Shown piece after piece: positions 1 through 9,635 of a DNA stretch of 64,000 nucleotides. The stretch comes from Sorangium cellulosum So0157-2 (GTDB taxonomy: Bacteria > Myxococcota_A > Polyangia > Polyangiales > Polyangiaceae), in contig NC_021658.1 of assembly GCF_000418325.1 (NCBI RefSeq), positions 4,637,501-4,701,500 on the forward strand. Reading direction: 5' to 3'. The stretch's first letter is position 1. Each line of letters begins with the position of its first letter. The notes under the pieces are model-generated. The model did no database searches, had not been told where the DNA came from, and was given only the letters and a program-made list of their open reading frames with translations. The position numbers were made by a program, and so were the translations under genes.

Positions 1-464
1 TCGCCGGTCCCGCCTGCGTCAGCAAGCCGACGATGCAGCTCGACCACGCCGAGATCACCGGCATCCGCATCGGCTTCCCGCCGAGCCTCGGCGTCCTCAT
101 GACCGTGGTCGTCAACGTCCACAACCCGAACTCGTACGACGTCGCCGTGCGCGCCGTCCGGGGTCAGGTCGTGCTCGCCGGCCGCTACCCGCTGCCGGTC
201 GACTTCCGCGCCGACGGCGACGGCGTCTGGCTCCCCTCCGACCGCACGACCCAGGTCCGGGTCCCCATCAGCATCCCCGTCGATCTCGGCCTCCAGCTCG
301 TCCGCGAGTCGTTCGCCACGCCCGTCATCCCGTACCGCTTCAGCGGCCGCGCGGACGTCACGGCCACGCGCACCTTCCGGCTCGAGGCCGACGACTACTC
401 GGTCGACGACCACGGCGTGTTCTCCCGCCAGCAGATCGAGCTCGCCCTCGGCATCCTGCGATAG
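1..464 (+). CDS. LEA14-like (WHy domain) lipoprotein, 5' end outside window
   Basis: The reading frame is open to the left edge, so the true start lies outside the window. The first ATG is at 33, but the codons before it read GPAC-V-S-K-P, which looks like the end of a lipoprotein signal with its lipobox cysteine. The ATG at 33 is therefore probably internal. The body has the pattern of LEA14/WHy domains: a beta-rich stretch, then 'VVNVHNPNSYDVAVRAVRG', the NPN motif seen when these proteins compare two beta strands. Function in bacteria is poorly defined; envelope or desiccation roles are suggested for the family. I am fairly sure of the domain and moderately sure of lipidation. Confidence 0.75.
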   Translation, partial: AGPACVSKPTMQLDHAEITGIRIGFPPSLGVLMTVVVNVHNPNSYDVAVRAVRGQVVLAGRYPLPVDFRADGDGVWLPSDRTTQVRVPISIPVDLGLQLVRESFATPVIPYRFSGRADVTATRTFRLEADDYSVDDHGVFSRQQIELALGILR

Positions 465-547
465 GCTCCGCGGCGCAGAGCGCCGGACGCCCGCGAGCAG
501 GCGGACGCCCGGCGCGCCCCCACGACGCGACGAAAGACGGTGGCTGC

Positions 548-763
548 ATGAGCGGCGTGATACGAGCGACGACCCTGGGACGCTACGGCAGGCTCGCGAA
601 CGGCAATGCCTATTGCGACGATCCGCAGGAGCCCGACCACGTGAGGGCCGATGGACGGTGGACGATGACCGGCGCCACGGCCGCGGACGGCATCGTGATG
701 TGGTTCTGGGCGTGGGAGAGCGTGCCAGGCGCCGAGAAGCGCAAGACAACCTATCCTGGATGA
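548..763 (+). CDS. Possible small hypothetical protein (71 aa)
   Basis: A short open frame starting at an ATG in the gap between the LEA14-like gene and the sigma factor operon. It has one aromatic stretch (WFWAWES) and no domain I recognise, and no convincing ribosome binding site. It could be a decayed fragment or chance in GC-rich DNA. The rest of 465-1077 holds only a short tandem repeat (see separate entry). Confidence 0.22.
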   Translation: MSGVIRATTLGRYGRLANGNAYCDDPQEPDHVRADGRWTMTGATAADGIVMWFWAWESVPGAEKRKTTYPG

Positions 764-829
764 CCTGAGTCCGCATCGCATCGAGCCTCGCCACGCGCCG
801 CTCGCGCCCCGGGCGGCGCCCCTCTCTGC

Positions 830-860
830 AACGACCCAACGACCCAACGACCCAACGACG
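830..860. repeat. 8-bp tandem repeat (AACGACCC) x ~4
   Basis: Three full copies and one partial copy of AACGACCC lie head to tail in the intergenic region upstream of the sigma factor operon. Such a short array can expand or contract by slippage. No role is apparent. Confidence 0.8.
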
Positions 861-1077
861 TAACCACGAACGATGGACAGGGGCCGACCTCAGGGCTCGC
901 CCCGAGCCCTCTGCCTGCCTGAATGTCCATCCGTCCCTGGATCGCTTCGCCGCGCCCCCGCGGTTTCTGACACGGGTCTCGAGAAAACAATCGCGGCCTC
1001 GCAGGGGCAGGGGTCGAGTCGTCCGGCGAGACCCTGCTTCGATTGACGGCCGTGTTGCGCGCGTCTATCCGTGTGCG

Positions 1078-1827
1078 TTGATGCCATCGATGTCCCCCTC
1101 GCCCGCGCAGCCGTGGACGCCCGCCGACGGCCCCTGGCGGGAGCCCGGGGCGGAGGCGACCGCCGAGGCGGCGCTCGCGCTGATCGCGCGGGCCGTGGGC
1201 GGGGAGCCGGCGGCGGTCAGGGCGCTCGTCGATCTGCTCACGCCCACCATCCAGGAGCGCGTCATGCGGCCGCTGCTCCGCCGCCGCCGGGCAGCGGGGC
1301 ACCGCGACGTGCGGCAGGAGGTCGAGGACATGACCCAGAGCGTGTTCCTCGCGCTCTTCGCGGACGGCGGGCGCACGCTCCGCCAGTGGGATCCGGCCCG
1401 GGGCCTCTCGCTCACGAGCTTCGTCGGGCTCGTGGCCGAGCGCGAGGCGTGCTCGATCCTGCGCAGCCGCCGCCGGAACCCCTGGACCGAGCAGCCGACC
1501 GAGGACGACGCGCTCGAGCGCGCCGACGGCGCGTCCGTCTCGCCCGAGCCGGCGGCGATCTCGCGCGAGCTGCTCGCGACCCTCGCCGTCCGGCTCCGCG
1601 ACCGGCTGACCGAGCGCGGGCTCGAGCTGTTCTATCTGCTGCTCGTCGACGAGCGATCCACCGAGGACGCGTGCGCCCTCACCGGCATGACGGCGGACGC
1701 CGTGTATGCCTGGCGGAGCCGCATCGGCCGGCTGGTCCGGCAGATCGCCGCGGAGCTCGCCGCCGAGGCCGAGGCGCCGGGACGGGCGCCCGCGGCAGAC
1801 CCAACCACCCCGGAGCGCGCACGATGA
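1078..1827 (+). CDS. RNA polymerase sigma-70 family factor (249 aa)
   Basis: Two sigma blocks are visible. Around residues 40-130 is a region-2-like segment (VRQEVEDMTQSVFLALFADG ... FVGLVAEREACSILRSRR), and near the C-terminus a region-4-like helix-turn-helix (STEDACALTGMTADAVYAWRSRIGRLVRQ). The start is TTG at 1078 or ATG at 1081 or 1090; no strong ribosome site separates them. The stop overlaps the next start as ATGA, so this gene is translationally coupled to a membrane protein and then a CHAT protease. Sigma plus membrane partner is the usual arrangement of an extracytoplasmic-function switch. I infer that this sigma factor controls its own operon and perhaps the two secreted proteins downstream. 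Confidence 0.85.
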   Translation: MMPSMSPSPAQPWTPADGPWREPGAEATAEAALALIARAVGGEPAAVRALVDLLTPTIQERVMRPLLRRRRAAGHRDVRQEVEDMTQSVFLALFADGGRTLRQWDPARGLSLTSFVGLVAEREACSILRSRRRNPWTEQPTEDDALERADGASVSPEPAAISRELLATLAVRLRDRLTERGLELFYLLLVDERSTEDACALTGMTADAVYAWRSRIGRLVRQIAAELAAEAEAPGRAPAADPTTPERAR

Positions 1828-2819
1828 CCGACAGGGACGAGGAGCTGCTCAAGGCGCTGGCGAGCGCCGCGCGCGCGGAGGATCGGGCGAGCGATCCGCG
1901 ATGGTCGGCGAGGGTGCACGGCGCGCTCGCGCAGGGCGAGCTCGACGCGCTGGAGGCGCTCGCGCAGCGCTCCGCCGAGGACCGCGAGGCCTGGGAGGCG
2001 TCGCGCCCGCTGGACGGCGAGGCGCGGGCGCGGATCGCCGACAACATCCTGGGCGTGCTGCAGGCGAACGGAGCGGAGCGCGGCGCGCCGGCGGCGAGCG
2101 CGCCACGCGCGGAGACGACCGGCGTGCCGCTTGCGGAGCCGACCGCCGCGCCGCGGTCGCCCGCGAGCTCCCAGGCAGCCCCCGCGGGCCGGGTGATCCC
2201 GCTGGCGGCTGCGCCGGGTCGCCGGCGCTGGATCGCCGCCGCGGCGGTCCTGGCCGCGGCCGCGGCGTGGGCCCTCGTCGCGCGGCTAGGCCCCGGCCGC
2301 CAGGGCGGCGCCACCGGAGACCCGGGCGCGCTGGCCCTCCTCGATGCGCCCGCCCCGGTGCCCGACTACGCCGTCTCGATCGCGGGCGGCGAGGCCGGGC
2401 AACGGTCCGCGAACGGCGACGCCGTCGCGCCCGGCACCGCGCGCCTCGGACCGGGGTCGAGGCTCGAGATCGCCCTCCGGCCCGCAACCCGGGTCGAGGG
2501 CCCCGTCGCGGTGCGCGCCTTCCTGATCGCGGGGGACAAGGCGCTCCCCTGGGACGTGCGCCCCGAGGTGTCGGCGCAGGGCGCGGCGCGCATCGCCGGC
2601 GACACGGAGGCGCTCTTCCGCGGGGTGCCCGAGGGCGAATGGGAGATCGCGATCGCGATCGGGCGGCCCGAGGCGCTGCCGGACAGGCCCGCCGAGCTCG
2701 CGGACGGGCCGCCGGGCGAAGGCGAAAACCCCAGTGCATTCCGCGTGTTGCGCGCCAAGGTGCGCCTGCTCCCGGGCGCGGCGCCGCCTCCGCCCGCCCC
2801 GCCGCCGCAGACTCCATGA
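1824..2819 (+). CDS. Single-pass membrane protein, probable anti-sigma partner (331 aa)
   Basis: The ATG overlaps the sigma factor stop (ATGA). The first ~130 residues are a charged, Ala-rich cytoplasmic segment. One hydrophobic helix follows (about 133-153, WIAAAAVLAAAAAWALVARL), then a beta-rich extracytoplasmic part of about 180 residues ending in a proline tail. No zinc-finger HxxxCxxC motif is visible, so it is not a canonical ZAS-type anti-sigma factor; the call rests on topology and position. It ends overlapping the start of the CHAT gene. Alternatively it could be a membrane sensor or scaffold for the CHAT protein. No paralogue occurs in the window. Confidence 0.6.
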   Translation: MTDRDEELLKALASAARAEDRASDPRWSARVHGALAQGELDALEALAQRSAEDREAWEASRPLDGEARARIADNILGVLQANGAERGAPAASAPRAETTGVPLAEPTAAPRSPASSQAAPAGRVIPLAAAPGRRRWIAAAAVLAAAAAWALVARLGPGRQGGATGDPGALALLDAPAPVPDYAVSIAGGEAGQRSANGDAVAPGTARLGPGSRLEIALRPATRVEGPVAVRAFLIAGDKALPWDVRPEVSAQGAARIAGDTEALFRGVPEGEWEIAIAIGRPEALPDRPAELADGPPGEGENPSAFRVLRAKVRLLPGAAPPPPAPPPQTP

Positions 2820-5671
2820 GCCGCCGCCGGGCGATCCGGGCCGCCGGGCTCGGCGCGGCGCTGCTCGTCCCGGCGCTGCTCGGCGCGGCGGCGCTCGTTT
2901 CCCGGAGCGGCGCCCTCGGCGGCGCGGCCCCCTCCGGCGGCACCCTCGACCAGCCAGCACCCTCCGGCGGCGACGCGCCCGACCCGGCGCCCCCCGCGGC
3001 GCCACCGCCGCCCCTGGAGGTCGAGTTCGCCGGCTGCGGCGCCGTGCTCGCCGGCCCCGCCTGCGCCCTGCCCGACGATCGCGCGATCCGCCTCTGGATC
3101 AAGGCGCCCGAGGGCGCGCGCGTCGCCGTCGAGGCCGGCGCGACCCCGATCCCGCTCGACGGCGCGCCGATCCAGGGCGGCCTGCTCGTCCGCGTTCCCG
3201 TGCCCGACGGCGCCGCGGCCGTCTCGGTGACCGCCGAGCAGAACGGCGCGCGCGCCGTCGTTCGCCTGCCGCTGCTCCCGCCCCTCGCCGCGCCCGCGCT
3301 GGCGCAGGCCGAGGCGCTGCGCCGGCAGGGCCGGCTCGACGAGGCGGCGTCTACTTTGGGCGGCCTCGCGTCGGGCCAGGACCCCACCCTGAAGGCCCTG
3401 GCGATCGGCAAGCTCGCGCGCGTGGATCTCGCCCGCGGGCGGATCCCGGAGGCGATCGCGCGCTTCGAGGCCTCGATCCGGGCGCACCGCGCCGCCGGGC
3501 GGCTGTCCGACGAGTTCCTCGATCGCTTCGCCCTGGCCTACACCCTCCTCTACAACGGCCGCAGGTTCGCGGAGGCGCGCGCCGCGCTCGACCCGCTCGC
3601 GCCGCTCGAGGCGAGCCACCCGGAGGGGCGCGCGCTCAAGCCGTACTACGCCGCGCTGCTCTCGTTCGAGTCCGGCGACCTGCGCGCGGCGCTCCGGCAG
3701 CTCGACGCGTCGGCCGCGGCCGCCGAGCGCCTGGGCCTCCGCGACCACCGGCGCCACGTCCTGCAGAAGCGCGCCGAGGGCCTCCAGCTCCTCGGTCGGC
3801 CGCTCGAGGCGCAGGCGCTCCTGCGCGAGGTGGAGGCGTCCCTCCCCGCCGGCAGCCCGCCGTGCGAGCAGGCCGCCCTGCAGAACAACCTCGGCTGGGG
3901 CGCCCTCCAGGTCGCGTGGGCGAGCGCCTCGCCCGGGGGGCCCCTCGCGGACGCCGAGGCCGCGCTGGAGGCCGCGCTCGCGCTGTACGGCGGGCCGTGC
4001 CCGAGGCCGGCCGAGCGGGCGAACGCGCTCACGAACCTCGCGCTGGCGAAGCTCGCGGCGGGGCAGACGGCGCGGGCGCGCGCGCTCCTCGGCGAGGCGC
4101 GCCGGACCGACGCGAGCCCCGACCCCGGGGTCGCGATGTACTGGCTCGACATCGAGGGGCGCCTCGCGCTGGACGGCGGCGACGCCGCGGGGGCGCTGCG
4201 GCGGTACGAGCGGCTCGCCCGGCTCGCGGAGGCGAGCGCGCTCGCCGAGGGGCGCTACCGGGCGGCGCTCGGCCGCGGGCAGGCGCTCGAGGCCCTGGGC
4301 CAGCCCGATCGCGCCCTCGCGGCCTACGAGGCCGCGGAGGCGCTGCGGGGCGAGCTCAGCCTGCTCGCGCCCCTCGGCGAGGGCAGGGGCGCCTTCCTCG
4401 GCCGCCTGGAGGAGGGCGCCCGCCGCGCGGTCGACCTCCGGCTCCAGCGCGATCCGGCCCGCGCCCTCGCGGCCGCCCGGCGATCGCGCGCCCTCGCGCT
4501 CGCGGCGCTCCGCTGGGTCGACCGCATCGCGTCGCTGGACGGCGAGGCGCGGGCGCGCTGGGAGGCCGCGCTCTCGGCGTACCGCCGCGAGCGCGCCGCC
4601 CTCGACGAGGAGGGCCGCGACGACTGGCGGCTGTCGTCGGGCGAGCTCGAGGCGGCCCGGGCGGCCCGGGCGGCGCGCGGCCGGTCGATCCGGGCGCGGT
4701 TCGACGAGGCGCTGCTGCTCGTGCGGCGCGGGGAGCCGGCGGCGGCGCCCGCGGAGGCCCCGCGCCTGGACGAGCGCGAGCTGATGCTGGCCTTCCACCC
4801 GATCCGCGACGGGTGGGCCGGCTTCGCCGTCACCCGGGACGGCGTCGCGGCGCGCCGGCTGCCGGCGCTCGATCCCGCGGCCCCCGTCGCGACGCTCGCC
4901 GCGCGGCTGCTCGGGCCGTTCGAGGCGCCGCTCCGCGCGGCCGGGCGCCTGCGCGTCGCGGCCTACGGCGAGCTCGAGCGGATAGACGTCCACGCGCTGC
5001 CCTGGGACGGCGCGCCGCTCGTCGCGCGGATGCCCGTCGTGTACGGCCTGGATCTGCCGGGCGGCGCCGCCCCGGGGGCCGGCGGCGCCGGCGCGGCGCG
5101 CGGGGCGCTCGTGGTCGCGGATCCGCAGCGCGATCTGCCGGCCGCGCGGCGCGAGGCCGACGCGGTGGCCGCGGCGCTCGAAGGGCAGGGGCGCGCGGTG
5201 GAGCGGCTGTCGGGCGGCGTGGCCACGCACGCCGCGGTCGCCTTCGCGCTGGAGCAGCCCGGGATCGCGCTGTTCCACTACGCGGGCCACGGCTTCTTCG
5301 GCGGGATCGACGGCTGGGACAGCGGCCTCCCGCTCGCCGGCGGGGGCCAGCTCGCGGTGAGCGACATCCTTTCGCTGCGGCGAGCGCCGGCGCAGGTCGT
5401 CCTGTCCGGCTGCGACACGGCGCGCACCGGGGCCGCGCCCGGGGCCCGGGGGCTCGGGCTCGGCCTGGCGCAGGCGTTCCTCGTCGCCGGCGCCGGGTCG
5501 GTCATCGCGGCGACGCGCCCGGTCGACGACGCGCTGGCGGAGCGGATGATGGTGGCGCTGGTCGCCGCCGGGCAGGAGGACCCCGGCGCGCAGCTGCGCG
5601 AGGCGACGCTCGCGGCGCTGCGCGCGACCCCCTCGTCCGACTGGGCGAGCTTCCGGGCGCTGGTGCCGTGA
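2816..5671 (+). CDS. Membrane-anchored TPR-CHAT caspase-like protease (951 aa)
   Basis: CHAT domains are caspase-family cysteine proteases with a His-Cys dyad. Here His825 sits in FHYAGHGFF and Cys866 in VVLSGCDTA, both intact, so an active enzyme is expected. Residues about 8-28 form an N-terminal hydrophobic helix followed by a Pro/Ala linker, which places the rest outside the cytoplasm if the helix is a signal anchor. Residues about 165-640 are tetratricopeptide-like helical repeats, the usual sensing part. The ATG overlaps the preceding stop (ATGA), giving a three-gene coupled operon with the sigma factor and membrane protein. Candidate substrates are the anti-sigma-like protein or the two small secreted proteins downstream; this is inference. 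Unlike the CHAT gene at 47400-49412, it has no STAND partner. Confidence 0.88.
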   Translation: MSRRRAIRAAGLGAALLVPALLGAAALVSRSGALGGAAPSGGTLDQPAPSGGDAPDPAPPAAPPPPLEVEFAGCGAVLAGPACALPDDRAIRLWIKAPEGARVAVEAGATPIPLDGAPIQGGLLVRVPVPDGAAAVSVTAEQNGARAVVRLPLLPPLAAPALAQAEALRRQGRLDEAASTLGGLASGQDPTLKALAIGKLARVDLARGRIPEAIARFEASIRAHRAAGRLSDEFLDRFALAYTLLYNGRRFAEARAALDPLAPLEASHPEGRALKPYYAALLSFESGDLRAALRQLDASAAAAERLGLRDHRRHVLQKRAEGLQLLGRPLEAQALLREVEASLPAGSPPCEQAALQNNLGWGALQVAWASASPGGPLADAEAALEAALALYGGPCPRPAERANALTNLALAKLAAGQTARARALLGEARRTDASPDPGVAMYWLDIEGRLALDGGDAAGALRRYERLARLAEASALAEGRYRAALGRGQALEALGQPDRALAAYEAAEALRGELSLLAPLGEGRGAFLGRLEEGARRAVDLRLQRDPARALAAARRSRALALAALRWVDRIASLDGEARARWEAALSAYRRERAALDEEGRDDWRLSSGELEAARAARAARGRSIRARFDEALLLVRRGEPAAAPAEAPRLDERELMLAFHPIRDGWAGFAVTRDGVAARRLPALDPAAPVATLAARLLGPFEAPLRAAGRLRVAAYGELERIDVHALPWDGAPLVARMPVVYGLDLPGGAAPGAGGAGAARGALVVADPQRDLPAARREADAVAAALEGQGRAVERLSGGVATHAAVAFALEQPGIALFHYAGHGFFGGIDGWDSGLPLAGGGQLAVSDILSLRRAPAQVVLSGCDTARTGAAPGARGLGLGLAQAFLVAGAGSVIAATRPVDDALAERMMVALVAAGQEDPGAQLREATLAALRATPSSDWASFRALVP

Positions 5672-5886
5672 GCGGTCCGCGGCAGGCGCATCGCGGCGGC
5701 TCCGGCGCGGAGGGGAGCCGCGGAAGGATCCGGCGCGGCGGCGCGTATCGATCGCGGGTCTCAACCATCAAACCCCGCGAGCCTCGGGGCCGCGCCGCGG
5801 GATCGACCCGCTGCGCGGATCGAGGAGCGCCGGCGACCGGCGGGGGACACGACGGTCCCAGGCCGGACGCCACGGAGGATCTCGCC

Positions 5887-6324
5887 ATGACTCGGAACAG
5901 TCTCAGAGCAGCTGGTCTCCTTCTCGCCGCGGGCGTCGTGTCGGCGCTCGGCATCGCCGCCACCGACGCGATGGCGGCGGAGCGAGCGTCGACGGTGCGC
6001 CGCGGACCGGCGATCGACGATCCCAACCCCGTGGTCACCCCGTGCGGCGCTTGTTACAGCGCGCAGAGCCGCCGGCTCTATGTGTCCCTCGATGCCATCG
6101 GGAGCGCGAAGGCGATATCGCTCGAGCTCGATTCGCTGCGCGACGGCAAGTCGGCCTATGGAGAGCAGCTGGCGCCGTACCGCGTGGCGAACGGCTACGT
6201 GGAGTACCTGGTGCCGCAAGCGCCGACCGAGGACGTCGGAGGGGGCAGGATACACTGGGTGACCTCGCAGGGGAGGTTCCGGACGATGGCGGTCGTCGTG
6301 GATGCCGACGGCGAGGCGGAGTAG
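5887..6324 (+). CDS. Small secreted protein, paralogue A (145 aa)
   Basis: It has a clear signal peptide (MTRNSLRAAGLLLAAGVVSALG, cleavage near AMA-AE) and a good ribosome site GGAGGAT upstream of the ATG. The mature part has a conserved pair of cysteines in TPCGACYSAQSRRLYVS, then beta-rich sequence. The next gene encodes a paralogue sharing TPCGACY, the RxLYxS continuation and a 'VYVPQGPT'-like segment. The two lie 95 bp apart, 215 bp after the CHAT gene. I do not recognise the family. The shared CGAC may form a disulphide or bind metal. They may be partners, substrates or effectors of the CHAT operon. Confidence 0.75.
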   Translation: MTRNSLRAAGLLLAAGVVSALGIAATDAMAAERASTVRRGPAIDDPNPVVTPCGACYSAQSRRLYVSLDAIGSAKAISLELDSLRDGKSAYGEQLAPYRVANGYVEYLVPQAPTEDVGGGRIHWVTSQGRFRTMAVVVDADGEAE

Positions 6325-6419
6325 AACGAGCGATCGCGAGAGGCCGGGCGCGAGCTCGCGCGCCGGGCAGCAAGGCAGGACGGGGACGACCGTCGAGCGA
6401 GCGCCAGGAGGAACCAGGG

Positions 6420-6869
6420 ATGATTCTGCACCGCATCAAACCAGCTGGTCTGTTTCTCGCCGGGGCCGCCGTGACGGCCCTCGCCTTCGCGGGCCCCGAG
6501 GCCGCGGCGTCGGAGACGGGACCTTCGGTCCTGGAGACCCCGCCCGACGACATCCAGCCTCCCACGACCCCGTGCGGCGCCTGTTACAACATGCGGAATC
6601 GGCTGCTCTACCTGTCCGTCGCCAAGTTCGACAAGATACCGGCGGTCGTCCTCGATCTCTACGAGCCGGACGGCGGCGGCGCGGGCATCTATGGACCGCT
6701 GGGACCGCTGAAGTCGATCCCGGTCGACAAGGCCTATATCGTGTACTACGTGCCGCAAGGGCCGACCAAGGGCATCGGCTCGGGCGAGGTGCGCTGGAAG
6801 GACTCCTACGGCCGCGTCCGGACCGTGGACGTCACCGTCGACGACCCCGAGCCGCAAGGCGATGAGTAG
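6420..6869 (+). CDS. Small secreted protein, paralogue B (149 aa)
   Basis: The start codon is preceded by AGGAGG at good spacing. The signal peptide runs about residues 1-31 (LFLAGAAVTALAFAG, cleavage near AAA-SE). The mature protein carries TPCGACYNMRNRLLYLSV, matching paralogue A, and a shared segment YVPQGPTKGIGSGEVRW. The two proteins are tandem duplicates with similar length and the same Cys pair. Function is unknown; see paralogue A for context. Confidence 0.75.
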   Translation: MILHRIKPAGLFLAGAAVTALAFAGPEAAASETGPSVLETPPDDIQPPTTPCGACYNMRNRLLYLSVAKFDKIPAVVLDLYEPDGGGAGIYGPLGPLKSIPVDKAYIVYYVPQGPTKGIGSGEVRWKDSYGRVRTVDVTVDDPEPQGDE

Positions 6870-6881
6870 CGCGCGCTGGCT

Positions 6882-6905
6882 GGCCGGCCGGCCGGCCGGC
6901 CGGCC
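6882..6905. repeat. (GGCC)6 tandem palindromic tract
   Basis: Six perfect GGCC units begin 12 bp after the stop of secreted paralogue B. The tract is fully self-complementary and can fold as a GC-only hairpin, so it may help stop transcription. It is also a run of HaeIII-type methylation targets. Confidence 0.85.
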
Positions 6906-7516
6906 ACATCGACGCTGAGCTCGACTCCGTAACAGCGGCGCGCCCGCGCCGCGCTCGTCTCCATCCCTCTCACGTTCTCCAGCCATCCACGCTGGTGGTG
7001 GCGTCAGCCCTCAGGTGGAGGCTCCAGCCTCCACGTGGTGCGACGCGCCTCGGCGCACGGGGCCCGCTCGGGACATCGCGCCGGACACGCCCTCACCGCA
7101 GCGGCGGTGCTCCGCGCCACGGGCGGCCCCGGGGCGCCGCTGCGATTCCATCCAGCCCAGGGTTCGCGGCGCGGCGTTCCGCGAGGGCAGCACGGGATGC
7201 GCGGCCTTGGGTCAGATTGCGCCGTCCTTGCTCGACTCGTCGTCCTTGCTCGACCGGAGGGGTCCGCCGGCTCCGCGGCGCGCCCCGCGTCCGCGGCGGG
7301 CTGAGGCGTTGGCCACCGACTTGCTTCGAGTCGCCCCCGACCCGTCGCCGCCGCGACACCCCGAGCGCCAGCGCGGCCCTCGCGGAGGCGACGTCCGCAC
7401 CGCCGCACGAGGCCCTTCGCGGCCTCGAGGTCGGAGCCGGAGCCAGCGCCGGACCCCGGCGGCCACGGCACGTGAGAGACATGAGTCACGCCCTTTCGTC
7501 GTGATGAGGAGCGTTC
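6906..7516. other. Intergenic region upstream of the peptide locus
   Basis: I see no gene here. There is a compact hairpin at 7015-7034 (GTGGAGGCT, 2-base loop, AGCCTCCAC) and a short direct repeat (GTCCTTGCTCGAC) near 7226 and 7241. The promoter for the sigma-54 activator gene should lie here, but I could not identify one with confidence. Confidence 0.6.
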
Positions 7517-8482
<966 letters not shown>

Positions 8483-8483
8483 C

Positions 8484-9635
8484 GTGGCCTCCCCGTTCCA
8501 CCGCACGATGCGGTCGCTCGAGCTCGAGCGCGGCGCGCGGACCTGGCTCCGCCTCGCCGCGACCCTCGCCGTGCTCGGCGCCTGGGCGGCCTGGATGCAC
8601 GCGGCGCGCGTGTCGGTCTACGCCACGACCGCGAAGGCGCGCCTGGAGGTCAGCCGGATGGCGCACCGCGTGGCCGCCGTCGAGGCCGGGCGCGTGGCGG
8701 TCGTCCGGGTGGCGCTCGGGCGCGACGTCGCGCCGGGCGAGGTGCTCGTCGAGCTCGACGCGTCGGTCGAGGAGAAGCGCCTGGAGGAGGAGCGCACGCG
8801 GGTGGCCGTGCTCGCGCCGAAGCTCGAGGCGCTGCGGCGCCAGATCGCCGTCGAGGAGGAGGTGCGCGCGCTGCAGGAGAAGCTCTCCGAAGCGTCGATC
8901 GCGCGCGCCCGGATCGACCTGCGCCAGCGCGACCTCTCCGCCGCGCACGGCGAGGAGCTCCGCGCCATCTCCGAGCGGCTGCACGACGAGCGGCTCGCGT
9001 CGACCGCCGCTCACCTGGACGCGAAGACCCGCGCCGCCGACGAGCTCCTCAAGGCCGAGGGGGCGCGCGCCGATCTCCACCGGCTGTCGGTCGCGCGGCG
9101 CCACGACGAGCGGCAGGCGGCGGCCCACCTCGCCGAGCTCGAGCGCGCGCTCGGCGACCTCGTGGCCGAGCAGCGGGCGGCCGAGGCCGCGGTCCACACG
9201 GCGCTCGCGCAGATCGAGCGGCGCAAGATCCGCGCGCCCATCGCGGGCAAGCTCGGGAACATCGCCGCGCTCCAGGCGGGCGACGTGCTCAAGCCCGGCG
9301 ACCTCGTGGCGACGGTCGTCCCGGGCGAGGACGTGCACGCGGTCGCGCTCTTCGCGCCGTCCGACGCGGTCGGGCGCATCGTCCCCGGCCAGAAGGCGCG
9401 GATGCGCCTCGACGGGTTCGCGTGGACGCAGTTCGGCATGCTCGAGGGCGAGGTCTCCCACGTCGCCAGCGAGCCGTTCGACGGCGCCATCCGCGTCGAG
9501 CTCCTCGTGCGGCCGGACAGCGCCGCGTCCATCCCGGTGCAGCACGGGATGCCGGGGACCACCGAGGTCGAGGTGGAGCGCGTCTCTCCGTGGACGCTCC
9601 TCCTGCGCGCCGTGGCGCCGGGAGGCCCGCGATGA
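8484..9635 (+). CDS. HlyD-family membrane fusion protein of a peptide exporter (383 aa)
   Basis: The GTG start follows the activator stop immediately. A single membrane helix lies at about residues 22-40. Next come a biotinyl-lipoyl-like half (AVEAGRVAVVRVALGRDVAPGEVLVELD), a long coiled-coil hairpin (about 95-225), and the returning lipoyl half (RKIRAPIAGKLGNIAALQAGDVLKPG). This is the classic periplasmic adaptor of type I secretion and RiPP export. It overlaps the C39 exporter gene by ATGA, so adaptor and exporter are made together. The arrangement resembles the NHLM-type microcin export sets (HlyD, ABC1, ABC2); that comparison is from memory of the families. Confidence 0.88.
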   Translation: MASPFHRTMRSLELERGARTWLRLAATLAVLGAWAAWMHAARVSVYATTAKARLEVSRMAHRVAAVEAGRVAVVRVALGRDVAPGEVLVELDASVEEKRLEEERTRVAVLAPKLEALRRQIAVEEEVRALQEKLSEASIARARIDLRQRDLSAAHGEELRAISERLHDERLASTAAHLDAKTRAADELLKAEGARADLHRLSVARRHDERQAAAHLAELERALGDLVAEQRAAEAAVHTALAQIERRKIRAPIAGKLGNIAALQAGDVLKPGDLVATVVPGEDVHAVALFAPSDAVGRIVPGQKARMRLDGFAWTQFGMLEGEVSHVASEPFDGAIRVELLVRPDSAASIPVQHGMPGTTEVEVERVSPWTLLLRAVAPGGPR

